A DNA stretch of 64,000 nt, taken from assembly GCA_963556145.1 (NCBI GenBank), contig OY744469.1:5800767-5864766 (forward strand), written 5' to 3'. The notes under the pieces are model-generated. The model saw only the letters and a list, made by a program, of their open reading frames with translations, was not told where the DNA came from and did not search any database. This DNA is from Hygrocybe punicea. Its lineage: Eukaryota; Basidiomycota; Agaricomycetes; Agaricales; Hygrophoraceae. Of the stretch, positions 22,061 through 32,029 are shown in pieces; position 1 is the first letter of the stretch; every line of letters starts with the position of its first letter. The position numbers and the translations under genes were made by a program.

Positions 22061-23052
22061 ATATGAAGCAGACTCTGACTGCCTGTTTTGGTTGCAACGC
22101 TCATGTGACATGAAATTTGATATGATTTGTCATCATGATCAAATGATCGGATCGTGCAATCAAATCTCTACATCACGAAGCTTGGCCCGATACTGGTGTG
22201 TTGCAGAAAAAAAAAAATTAAAAAAAAAATTAAAAAAAAAATGCTCTTACCTGGAGTTCAGACTTTGCACCTTGTGTCCATGGCATACAACTAAATAAAT
22301 CCCTATAAAATTGTAAGAGATTCTCCACATATCCTGTTACAACTTTGCCTGCAAAGGCTAAGGATTTCAAGCTAAATTAGAATCATGGTTGAATATTCAT
22401 AAAATGTTGTCAGTAAATTAATACTGAGTCCAGTTGAACTCAAAATGCTTTGCCTTTGCAGGAGGACTTGTTGTACATCATGTGGAGAGATATGTGGAAA
22501 GTCCTGAAAATTTATTGAGTAGTATTTGAAGACAAATTTACCAAATCCATGAATTGCTGAAAACCTGATGCTGTTTGGTTTGACAAAGATTTTTGGCACC
22601 TAATTTGTTCTAAATAAAATCCCTCTAGAGTAAAGGTAGTAGTGTGAGGTTGATAGAAAACATGAGGCATTTTTCGAGAATTTCATATGCTATTATTGTA
22701 AAGATATAGTCAACATCCCACATTGTACAAGTTACTGAGCAAGCTGCAGTATGTTGACTTTAACATAAGGGCAGCTTTACATTTCATATTTTAAAAATAT
22801 TTGACATTTTCTCTAGGTCCTATACTACAATTCACATCTATACTTCAAAGAGATTAGACTACATCTCTGCTCAAGAAAAATCAAATACAAAACACTGGAA
22901 ATGCTTGGTATTCTGGCAAGGCAGCTATAATGGAAGGTAAAGAAGAGTGATAAATGGTTAATTTGAAGACAGGTAAGTTAAGAAGGCATATTTTGGTGTG
23001 ACATTTTTTTTCAAATGACCAGAAACATCATTTTTCTTCCATTAAATAAAGT
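22061..23052. other. AT-rich stretch, no gene seen
   Basis: Includes an A-rich run at 22207-22242 (AAAAAAAAATTAAAAAAAAA-like). No coding, RNA or repeat structure I can support. Confidence 0.5.
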
Positions 23053-23125
23053 TAGTGTTTCAAGGTCCAGTCCATAGGACCGGAAAAAAACCGGGACCCA
23101 ACCAGACTGAACTGAAAAAGACCGG

Positions 23126-23752
23126 TGTGATGGCGAGTTCGGTTGTAGACCCGGAATGGGAATCTACGAAAAGGGTGATCAGCTAAGAAGTGATCAGAGG
23201 AATTTAGTTTCTTTTAGAAAGGTCTAGTCAATCCAACCTGAATCCAGGGGTTCTGGACTCAGAGGGAGAGTATGGGAAAGGTCGAAGAGTGGACTGAAGT
23301 GGGATAATAAGAGGTTTGCGTGTCTGGGTATCTCTGTATATCTATATGTGTCTGGGGATTGGTGTTTCTATATGGGTGTTGGTATTTCTATATGGTTTGT
23401 AGTATAAATGTGCTACTTTTTATACTACTGAGAGGGATCCTGTGCTGTAGTAACTAAGTACTACAAGCAAAGGCTGTAAATGATAGGGGTAGTGGAGTGG
23501 AGGAATGGTGGAGTGGTGCTATGTACTAGGAGACAGGAAATGAAGATACATGATATATGACTATATACGTACTGATTCCAGGTCGCAAGGGACATTGCAG
23601 TACGAGTAGGAACAATTCCAGAGGCGGAATCTGGAGCGGAATTGATGGAAACGAGTGGAATCAAATGGAATCGATGATACGGGAATGGAAATGGATGGGA
23701 GCGGTGTCTGATATGAAGGGGAAATGGATCCACACGATCCAGAGCCTCTACA
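23126..23752 (-). repeat. LTR (3' LTR in element orientation)
   Basis: 627 bp, near-identical to 28768-29394 with scattered, mostly transition differences (for example GGCGAGTTCGG versus GGGGAGTTTGG near the start). Contains a TATA-like TAGTATAAATGTGC at about 23400. Confidence 0.95.
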
Positions 23753-24281
23753 TCCAGTCAGGACTCAGATTGGGACCATCCCTGGTCGATCCATACGAAG
23801 TAACGAAGATTCCGGCATCGTGGGAAGAAAAGAGCGGAAGTGATGTCGAAAACGGACGGAAACAGGAGTACAACGTGAACGGAGTTGAAGCCGGTGGGTA
23901 TCGAAGTGTCGGGAGGGGGCGATCCGGAGCTACCAAAACGGTATGGGCAAGATGGCTGGACAAGGGAATAATGGTCACATGACAGGGCAACAAATACAAA
24001 CAAGAAAACTTTTCAATGCGACTTCAACAATCTCGACAACAAGCTCAACAAGCTCAACAAACCCAACAAACACCAATACCAACGCTAGATGTCGACGGAA
24101 TACGACAACTTCCTCAACACTCTCGATGCGGAAACGTGGCAAGACTTCGAGAACACTGTAGCTGAGTTACTAGAAGTCGACGTGGCCGGAATCGATATCG
24201 TATGCGATAGATTCGAAAATGAGGCACGGCAATGGGTGGTGAGATGACGACGGGCCATGGTAAGACATCCTGTTCCCATAA

Positions 24282-25562
24282 ATGGCACGAACTAACGATA
24301 CCTGGCAGCGGAACTACAGGGGAATATTGATGGAAATCCGGGACAACGGAATCGACGTGACGGAACCGAGGGACTTCTCAATGGGTGGAGAGATGGTGGT
24401 GGAGGTTGAGGAGTGGTTGCGGAGCTGGGAGGAATACAAGAAGGAAGAGGTGGTGCATCGGGAAGTCGAGGAAGCGTCATGGTTGCAGGAGGAAAAGGAG
24501 GAGGAGGAAGCGAGGAGACAATGGGTCGAGGAGGCGGTGGAGCTCGAGCGGAAATGGGCAGAGGATTTGCATCAGTACGAGGAGGAGATAAATAGGAGGG
24601 CGGAGGCGGAGAAGCGGGTCGAGGAGGCGGAAAGGGCGAAGGCGGCAGAGGCAGCAAAAAGGGAGGCTGATGCAGCCGCGGAAAGGGACCGGGAGGAGAC
24701 CACACAAACCAGCAATCACGGAAGCGAGGACGAGGAGGGCACCTGGTCTGACCAACAACTACGAAAATACGAAAAACTCCAAGCGCTTAACGCGATCAAA
24801 AACAAAAAGGTCAACCAGGATAAAAGGGTCAACTGGGACAATGAAACCGTTCATGGGGAGTACAATAGTGGGGACGACTTTTCGAACACAAGCGGGAACG
24901 GGGACACGGGACCGAAGGGAAAGCTTCCGGGGGTAAGTAATATCTTGTGGACTTGTATATCCATTGTGCCTAACTAATTCGTAGTATATGCAGTCGTTCT
25001 GGATCTGGCAATGCGATGCGTGCGTGACTGCCAACGTGGTTTGTTGCGGAATCGAAGGGTACGCGTGTGACCGTTGCAAAAGGCTCAAACGACGCTGTGG
25101 GTTATCGATGAAGGGACCGGCCACCGGAACTGGGAAAGCGGAACAGAAAGGGAAGGTGAAGGCGGGAAGTCCAAAGAGAAAGATTGTCGCGAAGAAGATC
25201 CCGAAGCCAGTGAAGAAGCCCAAGCTACAGGCCAGAGAGGTGTCAACAAGCAAATGGACGTTGACCAATGTCGAACCGGATATGGAATTGGAGCGGGACG
25301 ATGGGAGGTGAGGGAATCCATTCAAGCACCCACGGATCGAAGCCGGAATCAATGACCACGTATGGGCAATGCGAAAGATGGCGATGGAAACCCAATGGGA
25401 GATCTCGACGATCGCGGATGGCCTATCTGAATACGTTGCGGAGATCCATACGAAGCTAACCTGTTGGACAAAGGAGCTGAACTGACTCTGCGCGAACCAA
25501 GCCCACATCCTTGGTCAACTCGACCTAATCGACACCAAACTCGATGAAGGGAGAAGGGAATA
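24282..25562 (+). pseudogene. Antisense passenger gene of the LTR element: coiled coil plus Cys cluster
   Basis: Runs opposite to gag. Exon 1 (24282-24932) encodes a Glu/Arg/Ala-rich helix (VEEWLRSWEEYKKEEVVHRE, then ERKWAEDLHQYEEEINRRAE) that should form a long coiled coil, followed by a polar linker. A GT-AG intron (24933-24984) leads to YMQSFWIWQCDACVTANVVC and YACDRCKRLKRRCG, a compact Cys cluster followed by basic residues (KRKIVAKKIPKPVKKPK), suggesting DNA or RNA binding. A stop occurs at 25309-25311, but coding-like sequence continues in another frame (INDHVWAMRKMAMETQWEIS, LSEYVAEIHTKL) to about 25562 with one more stop, so the copy is probably broken. I recognise the type as a recurrent partner of basidiomycete retroelements but know no function. 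Confidence 0.6.
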
Positions 25563-26741
25563 AGAAGGAACAGATGGAAATGGAAACAGAATGCGGGATA
25601 ATGTACATAAAGAAAAATAGAGTACATAATAAAACCTATAGACGGAAAGGGTGAAATGGAAAACAAAGTGAAATGGGATCTGGTGGTTGAGGTGGAGGAT
25701 GGCACCGGAATACAATGGAAACACAATGGGACCGGAAAGGGTGGGAAACAAAGAGAACTAGAAATGGAAATATAAATATAAATAGATGAGAAATGGGAGC
25801 AGGAACGGAAAGCGGAATGGAAGACGAAAATGCAAAAATAGGAGTCGGAAACGAATCCTCATCCCCACAAGAGTTTCTGAAAGAGCAGAGGCAGAACAAC
25901 AAGAGGAGATGAAGAGCTTCTTGCAAAAATTCGAGCGAGGTGTCAAGGGGGCGGAGGTCCAATATGTGGTGACAAAATAAAATGAAAGCAGAAACGAGGA
26001 ACAATATAAAATCGAGAACCGGAGTGCCGACACCAACACGATCCCATACAAGGGGTGTGCCACGTGATGGGTCTAAAAATGACGGGGTGCCCCAAGTGGG
26101 CGGAAACAACAAAGTGCCCCAAGTGGGCGGGGAGGGAACCAGAGACAATAGAGTGCCCCAAGTGGGCAAGGACAGAACCGGAAACGATACGGGAGCGGTA
26201 ATGACAAGGGGTGATGGGGATGGAGGGGGTAACGGATTTGGACTAGAAACGGGTATGGGATACTCAACCAACTTGGACGGAATCTCAATAGACTGGGAGG
26301 GGAGACAATATGGCGGCAATAACGGGGACAGAATGTCTATATCTAGAGAATCCAGAGCAAATGGGAGCGGGTCCGGTATGAGTTTGTAAACGGAAACCGG
26401 AGGGGACGAAACCGGAGACGACGGGGACGAAATAGGAAATGGAATGGATAAATCGGGAATGGGACTGGAAGGCAAGATGGAATCGATGACCAGCATCAAT
26501 AAATCGGGAAGGGGCTCGGACGGGAACAACATGGGACTGGATGACAAAACCTGTAAACAAATAACAGTCTCAACAGGCACCGGAATGGACAGGGATGGGG
26601 AACACGATGATGGGGACGGAGTATACGAAGGACTGGAATGAACATTGGAGAGGGAATCTCCTGGTCTCAGAGGGAAGACTCAGGAGGAGTCGCAGCGGGG
26701 AGGGGGAAGCAAGGGAAAACCCTGAGATGATGACTAAGCTA
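25563..26741. other. Interior of LTR element without a recognised gene
   Basis: Purine-rich on the plus strand (GGAAACGG/GGAATGGA repeats). A 314-codon open frame on the minus strand (25636-26580) is Pro/Ser/Leu-rich and contains repeats of PTWGT; it lacks zinc knuckle, protease or polymerase motifs and may be only compositional. This is where pol would be expected in an autonomous element. Confidence 0.5.
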
Positions 26742-27355
26742 CTAACAGGAAAGGGAAAGACTATCTAAGGGTCCTTGGGGTCCTAGGGCTAGCAGCACCT
26801 GCTGCAACGTGGGGGACGGAATGAATGACAGTGGGCAGGATCGAGGACGGGATCGAGGACGGGATCTGTTCTGGAGGTGAAATGACTGTGACAGGTACGG
26901 GTGCGGGACTGGAATTGGGAGTGGAAATGGCAATGGGGGCTGCAGTGACAATGGATTCTGGAATGGAACGGTAACCGGAAAGTAAAAATAACACGGTGTT
27001 GTGGAAAATATCAATCGGGTACGGATCGTCATGGTAATGACTGGGAAGAAGGTAATGAAGTTGCTCTTCAACACATTGACGAAGGTCCAAGTCAAATCCG
27101 TTGGCAAAATACTCATTCCGCTGCTTGTCCGATAAATGGCCGTTGTCGTATAGTACTCCGGAAATGTGTATGAAGTCCTGGAAATATTGTCCTAAGTCTG
27201 TCTTGTTTTCTATACCATAAGCCGATTGTCGTCTAATCAATTGATCGAGATCCGCGATCATATACCGAATACTGTCCATGGTACCGGGATAGAAGGCGAA
27301 AATGGCATGTCGGAAAGCGATGAAGTCTTTTGCTGAAGCGGTGGGAAGGGTAGAC

Positions 27356-27690
27356 TAGTGTTGCCGAAGTTCAGTTCAGTCCGGTTCCAACCCTTTTTGG
27401 CGGAACCGCGAACCGAACTTCGGGTCCAGTTTGGTGCTGGGCCAAACCTGGACCCAGACGGCATTGAACCATCTGTCTGCGTTCGGTCTGGGTTCAGATG
27501 CGGTCTGAACCCCGGACTGAGATGGGCTCACCCCATGAGCTCTGTTCTCCTCGCGAATGGCAGGCACGTATCAATTGATATGGCGCTGCACTTCGCGAGG
27601 TAGTTGGGCTGCGGGGGAGCTGCCTGGCGCTGCTGCTGCTGCCGTTGCCATTGCCACTGTTGCTGTTGCTGCCGCTGCCATGGCCGTTGC

Positions 27691-27722
<32 letters not shown>

Positions 27723-28394
27723 GCCGTCGTGGTTGTCCTTGCCATTGTTGTTGCCGCTGCTGGTGGTGATGTTGGATGGCATTTGCTGTTGCCGCTGCCG
27801 CTGCCACTGCTGCTTCCGCTGTTGCTGCTGCTGCTGGCCGTTGCCGTTGTCGTTGCCTGGTTGCCATTGCCATTGCCATTGCCATTGCCGTTGCTGCCGC
27901 TGGTGGTGGTGGTGGTGGTGTTGCGGCTGTCCCGCGTCCGTTGGCATTGCGTTGGCATTGGGATCCATTTTGTGCCGTGGTGGTGTGCTCGCGATGTGGT
28001 GGCGGTCGAGTTTCCTGTAACAGATAATATTAGTAAAGTTAAGATAAATGATAAAACTTACCTGTGTCCATGAACGCGACATTGTGTCGCGTTCATTGGC
28101 CTTGTGTTGTTGTTGTTGGTGAAGAAACCTTCGTGTAATGGTCACATGATACCATTTAACACGAAAAAGTAAGTAAAGAAATACGAAAAACAAATGAAAT
28201 AAATACCTTAAAAATATCCGTGTTCGCAGTTTGGACGCGGTTTGGAGCCGTTCAGGAAATCCGGCAGGCCTCAAAACCCAGAACTGAACCCGTGGTCCGG
28301 TTCAGCACTTGGCTGAACTTAGACTGAACCTAGGGTTCGGTTCAGGGTTTGAACCGGGTTCGGCTAGGTTTGGAACTGAACTACAGCAACACTA
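27356..28394. mobile_element. Inner hAT-like element, 1039 bp, nested in gag
   Basis: Ends TAGTGTTGCCGAAGTTCAGT and TAGTGTTGCTGTAGTTCAGT (complement of right end), flanked by the perfect octamer GGGTAGAC (27348-27355 and 28395-28402). Subterminal regions are full of GGTTCAG/CTGAACC and GGTTCGG repeats, the kind of site hAT transposases bind. The centre (about 27620-27960) is GCTGCTGCT/GTTGCCATT triplet repeat. One 53-bp-class palindrome is at 27549-27600. Non-coding: the long frames here are triplet-repeat by-products. Confidence 0.9.
27549..27600. repeat. Interrupted palindrome, copy 3 (52 bp)
   Basis: Arms CCTCGCGAA/TTCGCGAGG, core centred on ATCAATTGAT, same spacing as the other copies less one base. 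Located inside the nested element 27356-28394. Confidence 0.8.
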
Positions 28395-28767
28395 GGGTAG
28401 ACCAAAGTTCATAGTTGTCGTTATTGAGGTACCGGAGCATGTAGCGAATCTTCATAGCATCTGTGAGCCCACAGTCAGAGCCGAGCATGTCAATTTCATC
28501 AAAGAAGTGGGGAAGGTCATGTTTGTCACCATGAAACGTCGGGGCTGAACGATCACCTTGGAGAGGCATCAATCCGTGCGTCATATCGGGGAATTTCCAA
28601 ATCAGGAAGCGGGTTGGGTTGGGGATGTACGAGGAAGGGGTCGAAGTCTTAAGCAGGGCTGAGCAATTAGAGTCGGAAACAAAAGAGAAATGTCATGAAA
28701 GTCAAACCCTATGGTGGGGAGGGTATGAAAAGACAAAAGAAACTATTTCCTCACAGTGGGCTCCAGT

Positions 28768-29394
28768 TGTGACGGGGAGTTTGGTTGTAGACCCAGAATG
28801 GGAATCTACAAAAAGGGTGATCAGCTAAGAAGTGATCAGAGGAATTTAGTTTCTTTTAGAAAGGTCTAGTCAATCCAACCTGAATCCAGGGGTTCTGGAC
28901 TCAGAGGGAGAGTATGGGAAAGGTCGAAGAGTGGACTGAAGTGGGACAATAAGAGGTTTGTGTGTCTGGGTATCTCTGTATATCTATATGTGTCTGGGGA
29001 TTGGTGTTTCTATATGGGTGTCGGTATTTCTATATGGTTTGTAGTATAAATGTGCTACTTTTTATACTACTGAGAGGGATCCTGTGCTGTAGTAACTAAG
29101 TACTACAAGCAAAGGCTGTAAATGATAGGGGTAGTGGAGTGGAGGAATGGTGGAGTGGTGCTATGTACTAGGAGATGGGAAACGAAGATACATGATATAT
29201 GACTATATATGTACTGATTCTGGGTCGCTAGGGACATTGCAGTGTGAGTAGGAACGATTCCGGAGGCAGAATCCGGAGCAGAATTGATGGAAATGAGCGG
29301 AATCGAATGGAATCGATGATATGGGAATGGAAATGGATGGGAGTGGTGTCTGATATGAAGGGGAAATGGATCCACACGATCCGGAGCCTCTACA
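28768..29394 (-). repeat. LTR (5' LTR in element orientation)
   Basis: 627 bp, same length and termini as 23126-23752. Adjacent leftward sequence is the candidate primer-binding site, and CCGG follows on the right. Confidence 0.95.
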
Positions 29395-29713
29395 CCGGAC
29401 CACTGGTTGCAGTTGCGCCCGATGTGGGAGGCTGCCGGTTGCGGTTGCCCGATTTGGCCCACCCTTATGCAACCGAGTTGCAACCGGCCGCAACCAGTTA
29501 CAACCGGACTTTCCGGTTCACCTTGTAGATAGGGAAATTGTATATTTTTTGGGGGGTTGCAATCCTATGTAGATAATAAAACTAAGGGACAAATTATGTA
29601 TAATAGAGGGCACAGCACTTTGCCCTGCCCTGTCCAATTCTTGTTGGTGCTAATGGTGCATCTCGCCAGTTCAATGTGAGGCCATGGCCCTTAACCTGCC
29701 AGTTTCCATGACT

Positions 29714-29766
29714 TGGGGCGCCACATACCTTGCGCGTCAATTGATGCGGTTGTCACCCTCGCGAGG
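29714..29766. repeat. Interrupted palindrome, copy 4 (left arm degenerate)
   Basis: The core GCGTCAATTGATGC and right arm CTCGCGAGGTAG match the other copies; the left arm is no longer CCTCG. Confidence 0.5.
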
Positions 29767-29940
29767 TAGATGGGGGGCCATCCTCATTGCCATCCTCGTT
29801 GGATGTGGGGCCATCGTTGGTTGGGCTGTTGGTGTCCAATGGGGCTGGCTGTTGGGGGGACTGGCGGTGCTTGTCCAGTGGGGCCATCCCTGTTGGCCCT
29901 TTCCACGTCCTTCTTCAGGGTTTTGGGCCACACCCTGTAA

Positions 29941-29993
29941 CCTCGCAAACACAACGCCAACGTAAATTGATGTGGCCATGCTTGTTTGTGAGG
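29941..29993. repeat. 53-bp interrupted palindrome, copy 5
   Basis: Outer arms CCTCGCAAACA/TGTTTGTGAGG and core CAACGTAAATTGATGTGG. The arm sequence differs from copies 2 and 3 but the two halves have changed together (C-A-A-A-C-A pairs with T-G-T-T-T-G), so pairing is kept. Confidence 0.75.
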
Positions 29994-31000
29994 TTGGATG
30001 GGGGGTCATGAGCCTGCACCTGGCCCTTGGCCCACCATTGGCGCATCTCGTTGCTTCATGTTGACGTTGGCGAGGGTGAGGGTGAGGGTGAGGGTGAGGT
30101 CCGTGTCTGTGTCCATCCATTGTCGGAGACGTTGTCATGTAGTTAGTAACACAGAATAACGGAATAAAAACATAAAAAAATACCTAATGCAGTTGACAAC
30201 GCTTTTGTTGTGGGCGACTCTCCACATTATCTTCATCGTCATCATCACTGTGCACCAAGCCCGCAGCCGCTAGTTTCAATGTTCGAGGCTGATGGTTGAA
30301 AAACCGCAGCGTGCTCCTGCGTGGTGTTGAGGGCGTCCAGGGAGGCATTGTTGGTGCGAATCATCGCCATTGTGTTTGCCGTTGTCGTTGCTGTACTTGT
30401 TGAGGTGGTGGGAGAGTGGGAGAGTGGCGATGAAATGTGATCACATGTGCTTTTACCACCCGCCACCCCATGTATCTTTTTGTTTCTCTATGTTTATTTT
30501 GTGTAATATGTAGATTAATTTATAAACATTATTATAATAATAAGAATCAATCTATGATATGTAAAAAAATCCACACGAAAAGATGGTGGGATAGAGTAGT
30601 CATGCTCATCGTTGATGACGACGAGCATGTGCCTGTAAGTGATGGGCGATGGCAACAGTGATGGGAAAGCCCGAGCCCATCAGTGCCCCTGTTCCTGACC
30701 GGACGAACTGGTTATTACTGTATATAGGACATTACTAATTACAATGACTCTAAGTATTTTTAAATTTTCAGTAGTGAAGACCGGTCCAGACCTGGTGCAA
30801 AACCAGTCTGGACTGGTTGTTAACCAGTTCAGGTTGAAACCGGTTTTAACCAGTTAATAGACCAGAAAAAACCAAATGCAACTGGTTTCCATCAGTCCAG
30901 TCCAGTTTTTTCAGTTTTTGGAGTGTTAGGCAACTGGTCCGGTCCCGGTTAATGTCCAAAAAGGGCAAAAAACCAGACCAGACCAGACTTTAAAACACTA
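29994..31000. other. Right part of the outer hAT-like element, module shared with 38765-41967
   Basis: No gene. Segments such as CAATGTTCGAGGCTGATGG (30278) and GATGGGAAAGCCCGAGCCCA (about 30660) recur with small changes at 40478-40500 and 41628-41650, together with the AT-rich stretch around TATCTATGATATGTAAAAAA. The last 230 bp are subterminal CCAGTCTGGACTGG-type repeats. Confidence 0.6.
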
Positions 31001-31429
31001 AATAAAGTACTGAAAATTTATCGTGTACCTGCAATGAGTCATTTTATAACATGAATAAGGAATAAGCAGAATAACAATTCACAAAACTCTAGTGCCAAAG
31101 AAAGTGCAGATTTCAACAAATTTATAAAATTTAATTAATATTGACTCTATTTGTACATGAAAAGCCTTGACATTGCAGTAGCATTTGTAGTGTAACATGT
31201 CAACAGTGTCCTACAATCTTTCTGGTATTTATTTGGTTGGGCATTGCAATAAAACAGTGAAAACAAGGCCTGCATCACCATAAGCAGCACATGAGTTGCT
31301 TAGTCATTGCTTAGTCACTATCAGTATCAGTATCCGCAACACACTTCAGTATCAAGCCTGAAACTTGCCCAAAATGGGGAAACCAAAATCAGCAGTCATG
31401 CTGTTCTCACTGCTTTGTGTCCACGAAGC

Positions 31430-31650
31430 TTGCTAAAATATAGCTAATAGTTAACTAAAACACTCTGAGTATACAGGTAGAAATAAACTAAATGTATTCT
31501 TCTCCCCAAATGGCCCCACATATGCAAGTAAATATAACAGCAATGCCAAAAAAGAAAGTCCATGTACCTTGTGAAACTGCGCAGTTCCAATTCGTGCAAT
31601 CATGCGGCTTCTATCATGCAAATAATAAAAGTGCACATGGAATGTCATAC
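31430..31650. repeat. Dispersed repeat, copy 2 (rearranged)
   Basis: 31430-31560 is the reverse complement of 21945-22050, whereas 31566-31650 matches 21741-21826 in direct orientation, so one segment has inverted relative to the other between the two copies. Confidence 0.7.
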
Positions 31651-31665
31651 AAAACACAAAAAGCC

Positions 31666-31726
31666 AAAAGCTGGGCAAGCTTATATTAGCAGGGTTGGTC
31701 TGCTAATATAAGCTGGCCCAGCTTTT
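31666..31726. repeat. Near-perfect 27-bp inverted repeat with 7-bp loop
   Basis: Left arm 31666-31692 (AAAAGCTGGGCAAGCTTATA and on) pairs with right arm 31700-31726 with one mismatch; loop GGTTGGT. Could be the joined termini of a small foldback element or a cruciform. Confidence 0.8.
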
Positions 31727-32029
31727 CTAGGAGCAAAAAAGCTGGTAAAAGAGCTGTTAGCTTTCTAATAAGCACATTGCTTTTAGCTCTCAGCACTAGC
31801 TTATTTGGAAGAATAGGGACATGGAGATGGAAGCAGCAGTAATATTGGGGTAAACAAAGAATCTAAGTCCATATTGACTACCAAGGGAAAGACTGTAGTA
31901 GGAGTGGAACATGGATATATGCATGGCCATGATTGTTCTGAACTGGTATATAGTTAGCCAATTCTGCCAAAAAGATGTCACAGTTGACCAATGGTCCATG
32001 TGTTGTGAGGCAAAAAACTCACCTGTTAG

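Larger units (their letters stand above)
26742..28584 (-). pseudogene. Retroelement gag-like gene, split by a nested transposon
   Basis: The N-terminal part (28584-28395) reads MTHGLMPLQGDRSAPTFHGD, LPHFFDEIDMLGSDCGLTDA and MKIRYMLRYLNNDNYELWST. It resumes left of the nested element (27355 downward) with KDFIAFRHAIFAFYPG, RYMIADLDQLIRRQ, LGQYFQDFIHISGVLYDNGH, LSDKQRNEYFANGFDLDLRQ and LPSHYHDDPYPIDIFHNTVL, ending in a Pro/Ser tail (PSSIPSSILPTVIHSVPH). These blocks match the capsid-like N-terminal domain of basidiomycete Ty3-type Gag proteins as I remember them. The zinc knuckle and protease that normally follow are absent. Removing the insertion with one copy of GGGTAGAC restores the reading frame. 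Confidence 0.75.
23126..29394 (-). mobile_element. LTR retroelement, 6.27 kb, gag-like but no recognisable pol
   Basis: Two 627-bp direct LTRs (23126-23752 and 28768-29394), each starting TGTGA and ending TCTACA, are flanked by CCGG (23122-23125, 29395-29398). Orientation is minus because the gag-like gene reads leftward from next to the right LTR, and the complement of 28750-28767 (ACTGGAGCCCACTGTGAG) immediately after that LTR resembles a tRNA primer-binding site. The interior holds the gag relic (minus), an opposite-strand coiled-coil/Cys-cluster gene, and a nested hAT-like element at 27356-28394. I find no reverse transcriptase, RNase H or integrase motif, so it must have moved in trans or lost pol. 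Confidence 0.9.
23053..31000. mobile_element. Outer hAT-like element hosting a nested LTR element
   Basis: Ends are TAGTGTTTCAAGGTC (left, 23053) and TAGTGTTTTAAAGTC (complement of the right end), flanked by a perfect 8-bp duplication AATAAAGT (23045-23052 and 31001-31008). Subterminal regions are rich in GGTCCAG/CTGGACC and ACCGG/CCGGT repeats (23060-23125 and 30770-30990). Removing the nested LTR element leaves about 1.7 kb with no coding capacity, two 53-bp palindrome copies (29714-29766 degenerate, 29941-29993), and a module shared with the element at 38765-41967. Being split across 8 kb yet having matching ends and duplication makes the reconstruction strong. Confidence 0.88.

Noticed and set aside
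25636..26580. 314-codon minus-strand open frame in the LTR element
   Set aside because: Pro/Ser/Leu-rich with short repeats (PTWGT), no zinc knuckle, protease or polymerase motif. The plus strand is purine-rich, which depletes stops on the minus strand. Not reported as a gene.
27528..28274. Long poly-Gln, poly-Ala and Cys-rich frames on both strands
   Set aside because: All three frames of both strands are open because of GCT/GTT triplet repeats in the nested hAT-like element; no domain and no splice support.
29399..29520. GGTTGCAACCGG-type repeats right of the LTR as an independent element
   Set aside because: They are the subterminal repeats of the outer hAT-like element, continuing the left-hand sequence interrupted at 23125.
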